Shown here one piece after another: positions 57,962-64,000 of a stretch of 64,000 nt of DNA; the first letter of the stretch is position 1; every line of letters starts with the position of its first letter. The notes under the pieces were generated by a model. That model ran no database searches. It saw nothing but the letters and a program-made list of their open reading frames with translations, and was not told the DNA's origin. The position numbers were made by a program, and so were the translations under genes. Source of the DNA: Voacanga thouarsii (lineage: Eukaryota; Streptophyta; Magnoliopsida; Gentianales; Apocynaceae); NCBI GenBank assembly GCA_026120185.1, contig JANUWF010002342.1, forward strand, positions 4,898,501 to 4,962,500, read 5' to 3'.

Positions 57962-59250
57962 CTCCTCACATTTAAGCTATTACTTGTCCTCATGCAAAGT
58001 ATCAAAATTAAAAGCGCTCCAAGCAAAAAGCATATATCAGGAGTGGATTTTTGGCATCAATGATTACGATTGGAAAAGATATTAATTTTTTATTGAGATG
58101 AAAATTCAGTTCAAGATTATTCAACTAGGCTAAACTCGTGTGAATGCATGATTTGAATAGATAAAACCAAAGTCATTGAAGTTCGATTAAACAAGTCTAT
58201 ATCTATTCAATAAGTATCATCTATTTCCTAAGTCAAGAATACGACTCAAGTGATTCACATAAGCAGGGAATAATGAGTTACTTAAGTTTTCTTGCTTTCA
58301 AAAACCACTGCAATCATAGGTAGTGAATAGATGATTGATCCATAAACTCACTTTTGCAAGGTAATGTAAATCCCTATTAGAGATAAAATGATTGATTTTT
58401 AGCTTTCACATACCCTCATTTAACTCTCATTTTCTTTTAAAGTAAGGTAATACAATGGCCTAAATAGACAAAATGAATGGTTTTCAATTGTGCATTACTT
58501 TGCTTCAATCACTCATTTTCTTGCCTTAATCCACATTTACTTAAACCCAAAGTTAGGACTAGCTAGAAAATCATAGAATATAAATAAGTTAAACTTCCTT
58601 ACTTAAATTTCATCACAAGTTTCTCCTCAATGCCTAAGAAATAAAATGTTACCATGCTTAATAAAGCATACAAAACGTTAAGCCAAATTCTCATGATCTA
58701 GTCTATACAACATCAAATATTCACATTTACCTAAGAATATTCAGTCAAATAAACTCATTCCTAGTTCACATGTTAAGAGAAAAAGAATAGAAATTCCAAA
58801 AAATTGTCAAAATAAGCTAAAAGTAAAAAAAAAAAAATAGCTCAAATTTAAAAATATCTCCAAATATCAACTATTTCAACCCACAAATAATCTTGCAAGG
58901 AATACACTTTAACCTCTCCCGCACACTTAAAATGAACATGTCCTCATTAGCAAAAAAAAAAAAGTATGCAATGTGAATATATGCAATGAGACTAAAAATA
59001 ATAAGGAGGAAAGAATTAAAATAGTACTTCCCAAGTGAATAAAAGTTTAAATTTTACATTGGAAGAGAAGAGAAACAAATAGATTTCAGCAGAATTTGCT
59101 AACCTACAAAATAAAACTAAAATATAATATTTCCAATAACAAGAATTAAAATAACATAAAGCAATTAAAATTTATTAAATAAGAAAGACCAAGAAGTAAA
59201 ATAAAACTAAGAAGTGGAATCCTCCACAACATATAGGATAGCAGAAGTCC
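57962..59250 (-). other. Post-pol non-coding region of the outer Athila element
   Basis: Polypurine tract at 57962-57995 (minus GAGGACAAGTAATAGC, TTAAATGTGAGGAG) beside the LTR; a second such motif at 58911-58945 (GAGGACATGTTCATTTTAAG, TGTGCGGGAGAGG). No reading frame of note between them. Confidence 0.65.
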
Positions 59251-59375
59251 TTTTAAAATCTCCTAGGTTTTTTTCCAAAACATAGCTTCAACTAGTTCCC
59301 ATTTACTTTAAATAAACCCTTCTTTGGATGAAAAAATTCCATGGTACCATAAGGAAAGACCTTGTGTACTACAAA
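59251..59375 (-). pseudogene. Athila integrase C-terminal end
   Basis: Minus strand VVHKVFPYGTMEFFHPKKGL and FKVNGN match TISKIFPFGTIEITHPTRGT and FKVNGNRVK of the 43302-52693 element. The upstream part is cut off by the TGTAACA element at 59376. Confidence 0.75.
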
Positions 59376-61323
59376 TGTAACACCTTATATTTCCATAACA
59401 TAGTAGGCTATGACTTTGTGGGATGTCGCCCCGTCTGATTGCTCAGACAAAGGGTATTTATAACAAAGTTTACTCAAAAGGTAGCAGAATTTCTTTTTTT
59501 TCCCAACATAGAAAAGTACAAGAATTTGGCTTTTGATACATACACTCACGGGTATAACAGGTCCAAGATGTAGCATGAGCCTTTGGGAGTTCACCGCACT
59601 TTCGCTGCGCCTCTGATCTTGAATTTTCAAAAGAGATAACACATGTGTGAGCATAACACTCAGTGAGTCCCATGTGTGCTAGTGGTTTATGAAAGAATCA
59701 GGAAACATAAAACCTTTGTGGAAAAGCATATCATTTTCCTACGGGAAACAATTCTTAAACTCTCTAAAGAAAAGTTTATTCAGAACTTAATCTTTTTTGG
59801 AAAACTATATTTCAATTTCAAACCATTGCCCCGATTTCCAAATCACAGACACTTTTTTTCAACGGAAGGTCAGCTTGTATGCAAAGCTCACAAGGCTTTA
59901 CCCTAGGTGCCACGTATCATTATGCTTAGACCGCAGCCTACAGCACTCAACCATGCGTCGTCAAAAGGGTAAGTACACCACATAGTACTACCGAGAATCA
60001 AGTTAATGCTTACGCCAAGTATTCAAGTTAGTGCATATTCCAAGTATTCAATTAGTGCTTACACCAAGTATTCAAGTTAGTGCATGCGCCAAGTATTCAA
60101 GTTAGTGCTTATACCAAGTATTCAAGTTAGTGCATATGCCAAGTATTTAAGTTAGTACATACGCCAAGTATTCAAGTTAGTCCTATATTGGATTCAAGGA
60201 TTGACAAGTTCAAGAAATCAAGAATTCAAGATTCATATTGTTCATCGTGTTTCCAAATCCATATAGAAGGCTCGCATTTGAGCACATCAGAAAGCCATTT
60301 TCCATATTAGGAAAAACACTTTGCCAAAATCAAGATTTGAAAATTGAAAAGATAACACAAGATATTTCATATTCAAGATATTCAAGAAATTGAGTACTTG
60401 GTAATGCTTTCAAACTCAAGTGTAATGTTTATCTCATAACATCTTAGGAAATCATTAACTATATTAGAAAAGCATATGATCGCTTCAGTACTCAATCATA
60501 AAAGTCATTTCTAAGGGTATTCGGGTTATTTTACTCATACCTGATTCCAAAAGACTTTTCGAGGATATTCGGGTCATTTTACCCTTGCCCGATTTGAAAA
60601 GTGTTCATTAAAGTTCCAACAAGAATATTTCGGTTATTTACCGAATATCTGATTCCAAAGGTTTCCACAAAACATTCCAATAAGGACATTTGGATTATTT
60701 TCAAATACCTGATTCCAAAAGGAACTTATTTCAATAAATCCAGAATTCTAATTCGAAAAGAGTTCAAAGTTTCTAACCATGTTTCCATAAAATGTTCCAA
60801 TAAAGATATTGCAGTCAATTCATAAATACCCGATTTTAAAATTTATCATTTTCTAAAAATCCCAAATTTTTAATCCAAAAAGGACCAAATTCACAAATGC
60901 ATGCTTTAATCATCCATTAAGGTTTCCAAGCCAAACATGAAGTTCATTCGAGCCCAAAGTGGCATAAGAATAAATCTTGCTCAGATAAACCTTAAATATA
61001 TTTAGGAATTTCCAAAATAGTATAAAACGTAGCATTTTATGGAAAAGTAAAGCACACTAGCTTTCATAAAGTTTTAGAAATCAAAGGGACTCACCTAGCA
61101 TCTTAATTAACTTTTCTCGTTCACGGCCGTTCGATCACCGTTTCCAACATACCGTTGGCCGTTTACTGATAAACCTACACCAAATATCATTTTTAGGTTA
61201 AATTGTATTTGGTCGAAAAGTAGCCGACATGCCTGATGGGTAGCCAACATCCAACCGATGTTTAGCCGAGGGGCCGACGGTTAAGGAAAACGTTCAACTT
61301 TCGTTCACATCATTTTTTCATTG
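59376..61323 (+). mobile_element. Third TGTAACA-type element, truncated
   Basis: Begins TGTAACACCTTATATTTCC and has the conserved box at 59422-59463 (GTCGCCCCGTCT, AGACAAAGGG, TATTTATAA). The body differs from the first two copies, so it is another family of the same class. It contains a 25-bp tandem array and loosely repeated 60-70-bp phrases at 60510-60730 (ATTCGGGT-ATTTTACTC, CTGATTCCAAAAG). It stops where an Athila LTR begins at 61324; no closing end or target duplication is found, so its right part was probably lost. Confidence 0.65.
60001..60181. repeat. 25-bp tandem repeat, about seven copies
   Basis: Unit like GTGCATACGCCAAGTATTCA plus AGTTA. GTGCAT and GTGCTT versions alternate in part of the array, hinting at a 50-bp higher-order unit. 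One copy lacks a base (near 60047). Confidence 0.92.
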
Positions 61324-61690
61324 TGATAGGGGCTAAATTAGTCATATTTTTCCTAGTTATTTGAGGCTCTTTTGTGATACATTTTATTCAATAACTAGTC
61401 ATATTCCTTCATATTTGAGATTTTACCTTTGGAAAGGTATTTTGTTCATTATTACAGATTTTTGGGGTAAAATGAAGCAAAAACGTCACAAAACAGAAGA
61501 GAGGCGGCGCCAGACAGGGCATTGGAACCGGCGCCGGCCATGCACTGTTGACACAAACTTTGAGATGACAAAAAATTGTCAAAACAAATCGGAATAGAGT
61601 GGAACCGGTGCCAGCTCCAGTAGCCAAGGCGGCGCCGGCTGCATTCTGGACATTATGGTGTTGAAATCAAGAAAAAATTGACGAAAACCA
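61324..61690 (+). repeat. Athila LTR fragment (plus strand)
   Basis: Starts exactly at the LTR edge (TGATAGGGGCTAAATTAG) and follows the U3 of the 43302-52693 element in reverse: TTTTTCCTAGTTATTTGAGG, TTTGTGATAC, GGTATTTTGT. Includes GCGGCGCCAGAC, ACCGGCGCCGGCC, ACCGGTGCCAGCTCC and GCGGCGCCGGCTGC repeats. Breaks off near 61690 before any TATA. Confidence 0.8.
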
Positions 61691-61790
61691 GGAAGAAGTT
61701 ACTCATCAGGAAGAAAAAATAGTTAGCAAAATATGTAAACTAGGAAGAAGTTAGAGTTTTACTGTTAACCCATAAAAGCTACTCATCAGG
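61691..61790. other. Junction with duplicated short words
   Basis: AGGAAGAAGTTA occurs at 61690-61701 and 61742-61753; ACTCATCAGG at 61701-61710 and 61780-61789. The stretch joins the LTR fragment to Athila RNase H and looks like filler DNA from break repair. Confidence 0.5.
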
Positions 61791-63060
61791 GAAGGTATCA
61801 TGAATCTAGTCTTCTTTAAGAGAACCCAAAAAAAGATTTTATAGTCTAGACAAATGATTAGCTACAAGATTTTTTGCTCCCTTTTTATCTCTAATTTCCA
61901 AATTGAATTCCTGCAAAGGCAACACCCTTCTTATCAATATAGGCTTAGAATCCTATTTAGCCAAAAGATACTTCAAAACAAAATGACCGGTGTATATGAT
62001 CACTATCGATAGAACTAGATAAGAGCGAAGTTTTTCAAAAGCAAACACTATAGTAAGCAACTTTTTTTCTATGGTAGTGTAGTTTTCTCGTGCATCAGTG
62101 AGAGTTTTACTTGAATAGTAAATGGGCTGGAAGTTCTTCTCTCTTTTTTGTCCAAGGACTACACCAACTGCATAGTTATTGGCATCACTTATGAGCTCAA
62201 AAAGCAAGGGCTAATCAGGAGTGACTAAAATAGAAAAGTTAGTCAATTGAAGCTTCAATTTATTAAAAGCTTGAAGACAGTTTTCATCAAATTTGAATGG
62301 GGCATCTTTTTCCAATAGAGAACTGAGAGACTTGGATATTTTGGAAAAATCTTTGATGAACCTCCTGTAGAAACCGGTATGTCCTAAAAAACTACGGATC
62401 GCTATCACAAAAGAAAGGGAGGCAATTTCTCAATGATTTTAATCTTTGCACTATCAACCTCCAAACCATTACTTGAGATTTTATGTCCTAGAACAATGCC
62501 TTCATGTACCATGAAATGACACTTTGTTTAATTCAAAACCAAATTAATCTCTTCACATCTTTGAAGTATTCTCACTAAATTCTTCAAATACAACTCAAAA
62601 GAATTCCTAAAGACAGAGAAATCATATATAAATACCTCCATTATATCAAAACTAAACCCTCAAATATAACCATCATACATCTTTGAAATGTCCCAGGCCT
62701 ATTGCAAAGTCCAAGAGACATACACTGGTAGGCAAAAGTACCAAAAGGGTAAGTAAAGGTAGTTTTCTCTTGATCCACCAAAGCTATGGGAATTTGGAAG
62801 TAGCCAAAAAATTCATCAAGGAAGTAGTAGTACATATACCCAACCAACATCTCCAATATCTGATCAATAAAATGAAGGAGAAAATGATCATTTCTTGTGG
62901 CTTGATTTAGCTTCTTGTAATCAATGCACATATTCCAACCTGTCACTAGTCCAGTGGGAATTAACTCATATTTGTCATTATGGATCACAATCATACCTTT
63001 TTTCTTAGGAACTACTTTGATTAGGCTCACCCACAAACTATCTGAGATAGGATAAATAAT
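61791..63060 (-). pseudogene. Athila RT and RNase H of the outer element, decayed
   Basis: RT begins MWVSLIKVVPKKKGMIVIHN, KYELIPTGLVTGWNMCIDYK, then TRNDHFLLHFIDQILEML and CMSLGLCNRPGTFQRCM. The catalytic motif near 62620-62640 reads VFIYDFSVF, where the family has VFMDDF: the first Asp is Tyr. The thumb (SFLGHTGFYRRFIKDFSKI) and RNase H (ELISDANNYAVGVVLGQKRE, SKTLTDARENYTTIEKKL, IYTGHFVLKYLLAK) follow with several breaks. In RNase H, TDHS is TGHF, so a catalytic Asp is lost there too. Older than the 43302-52693 copy. Confidence 0.87.
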
Positions 63061-63089
63061 TTATTGCATCGAAAAGCTTAATCACCTTA

Positions 63090-63911
63090 CTTTTAACTGC
63101 CTCCTTCATGTTTGGATTCAACATTTGCTAAGGTTGTACCACAGATTTTGCACTTTTCTCCAATAAGATCCTATGTGCGCAAAACGTTGGACTGATCCCT
63201 CTTGTATCTATAATTTTCCATGCTATAGCCTTCTTATGCTTTTGCAAAGCTTGAACTAATGGTAGTTTTTTCTTATCTTCCAAATCCTTGGCAATGATCA
63301 CCGGCAATTTGTTCCCATCTGCTAAAAAATACATACTCCAAATGGTTAGGCAACTCCTTTAATTCCAACTCTGGTAGGTTCTCAACAGATGGTCGCAACC
63401 TTCCAAGACTGGATTTCTCAATAAACTCAAAAACTTTTGGTTCAGAATCATCCTCATAGTTTCCCACTTGTGCTATAAATTCTTACACAAATTGCTCTAT
63501 TACCTCAAATTCATCCATCTTTATCCATTTTGCAGCTTATGCTACAAAGTGCTCATGCACAGAATCATCAAGATACTCTTCAAGAATACTAGCCGTTAAA
63601 TAAGAGTCATCTAGTACAAAAGAATGTTTTATGCTCTCAGAAATTTTAATGACAACTTCTTCAAATGCACATCTATAATAGCTCTAACAGTAGCAAGAAA
63701 AGGGCTCCCCAAAATCAAAGGAACCTTAGAATCTTCAGCCATATCAAGGATAACAATGTCCATAGGAAAAATGAATTTGTCCAGTTTAACAAGTACATCT
63801 TCAACAATTCCTCTAGCATATTTTATCGATCTATTTGCAAACTGAATACTCATCCTAGTAGGTGTCGGTTCACCTGGGCCTAGTTTTTTAAATGTCGGAT
63901 GAGGTAACAAA
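63090..63911 (-). pseudogene. Athila protease and linker of the outer element, cut by insertion
   Basis: Minus-strand blocks: FKKLGPGEPTPTRMSIQFAN, KYARGIVEDVLVKLDKFIFP, MDIVILDMAEDSKVPLILGS, RAIIDVHLKKLS, then SSLGRLRPSVENLPELELKE, ADGNKLPVIIAKDLEDKKKL and AIAWKIIDTRGISPTFCAHR. The catalytic Asp would lie just upstream but the sequence is interrupted at 63912 by another TGTAACA element. Frameshifts near 63640, 63470 and 63320. Confidence 0.85.
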
Positions 63912-64000
63912 TGTAACATCGCTACTAAAGGTAACAACGGAAGCATATCAACACCGGGTGTCGTTGCCCCGTCCAGTTTCCCAGACAAGGGTCTTTATAA
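63912..64000 (+). mobile_element. Fourth TGTAACA-type element, start only
   Basis: TGTAACATCGC begins inside the Athila protease and the conserved box follows at 63958-64000 (GTCGTTGCCCCGTCC, AGACAAGGGTC, TTTATAA). The window ends here. Confidence 0.6.

Noticed and set aside
60001..60181. CRISPR-like array
   Set aside because: Repeats are directly adjacent with no spacers, in a plant nuclear context; it is a tandem minisatellite.

Overview
The window looks like repeat-dense, AT-rich chromatin from a flowering plant, probably a eudicot. The species cannot be read from the sequence. I find no intact host gene. Nearly everything recognisable is LTR retrotransposon: Ty3/gypsy of the Tat, Athila and CRM (chromovirus) types, and Ty1/copia. 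All coding regions are broken by stops, frameshifts or deletions. Insertion junctions with target-site duplications (TSDs) give a relative order of events.

Layout. 1-1707: a copia-type LTR end. 2145-2600: a non-LTR-like RNase H fragment. 4240-6780 (+): a decayed Plant Mobile Domain (PMD) gene with a coiled-coil tail, just beyond the 3' end of a minus-strand Tat polyprotein. That polyprotein is scattered as integrase 7001-8180, RT/RNase H 17020-18860, protease 18861-19903 and gag 23971-25210. It is split by a 5'-truncated copia element (8181-8700 and 14439-17019), itself split by a complete-ended CRM-type element (8706-14438, TSD GTAAG), and by a 4-kb solo LTR (19909-23965, TSD TATTA). 25842-33705: an Athila/Tat-type LTR, a copia LTR tail, an Athila gag with its 5' LTR, and a copia gag relic. 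33706-42590: a plus-strand Athila-like LTR split by a minus-strand copia element (34865-42311, TSD GTGTT). 42591-57961: an Athila 3' LTR split by a second 4-kb solo LTR (43194-56937, TSD ATCCC), which is itself split by a 9.4-kb Athila element (43302-52693, TSD ACTTT). 57962-63911: the decayed Athila internal region belonging to the outer LTR, interrupted by two more TGTAACA-type elements and an LTR fragment.

How the parts act together: gag, protease, RT/RNase H and integrase remnants belong to separate dead or non-autonomous transposons, not to one pathway. The most interesting signals are in the non-coding parts. Several unrelated LTR families carry a family-specific array of short GC-rich inverted or direct repeats just upstream of their TATA box. 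The 4-kb solo LTRs carry a tRNA-like unit with matching Pol III A and B boxes and a T4 run. A promoter-proximal box is shared by four TGTAACA elements. Athila copies carry a duplicated polypurine-tract motif. The PMD gene lies antisense to the Tat element. The CRM integrase tail reads into the 3' LTR. All comparisons were made by eye within the window; no database search was possible.
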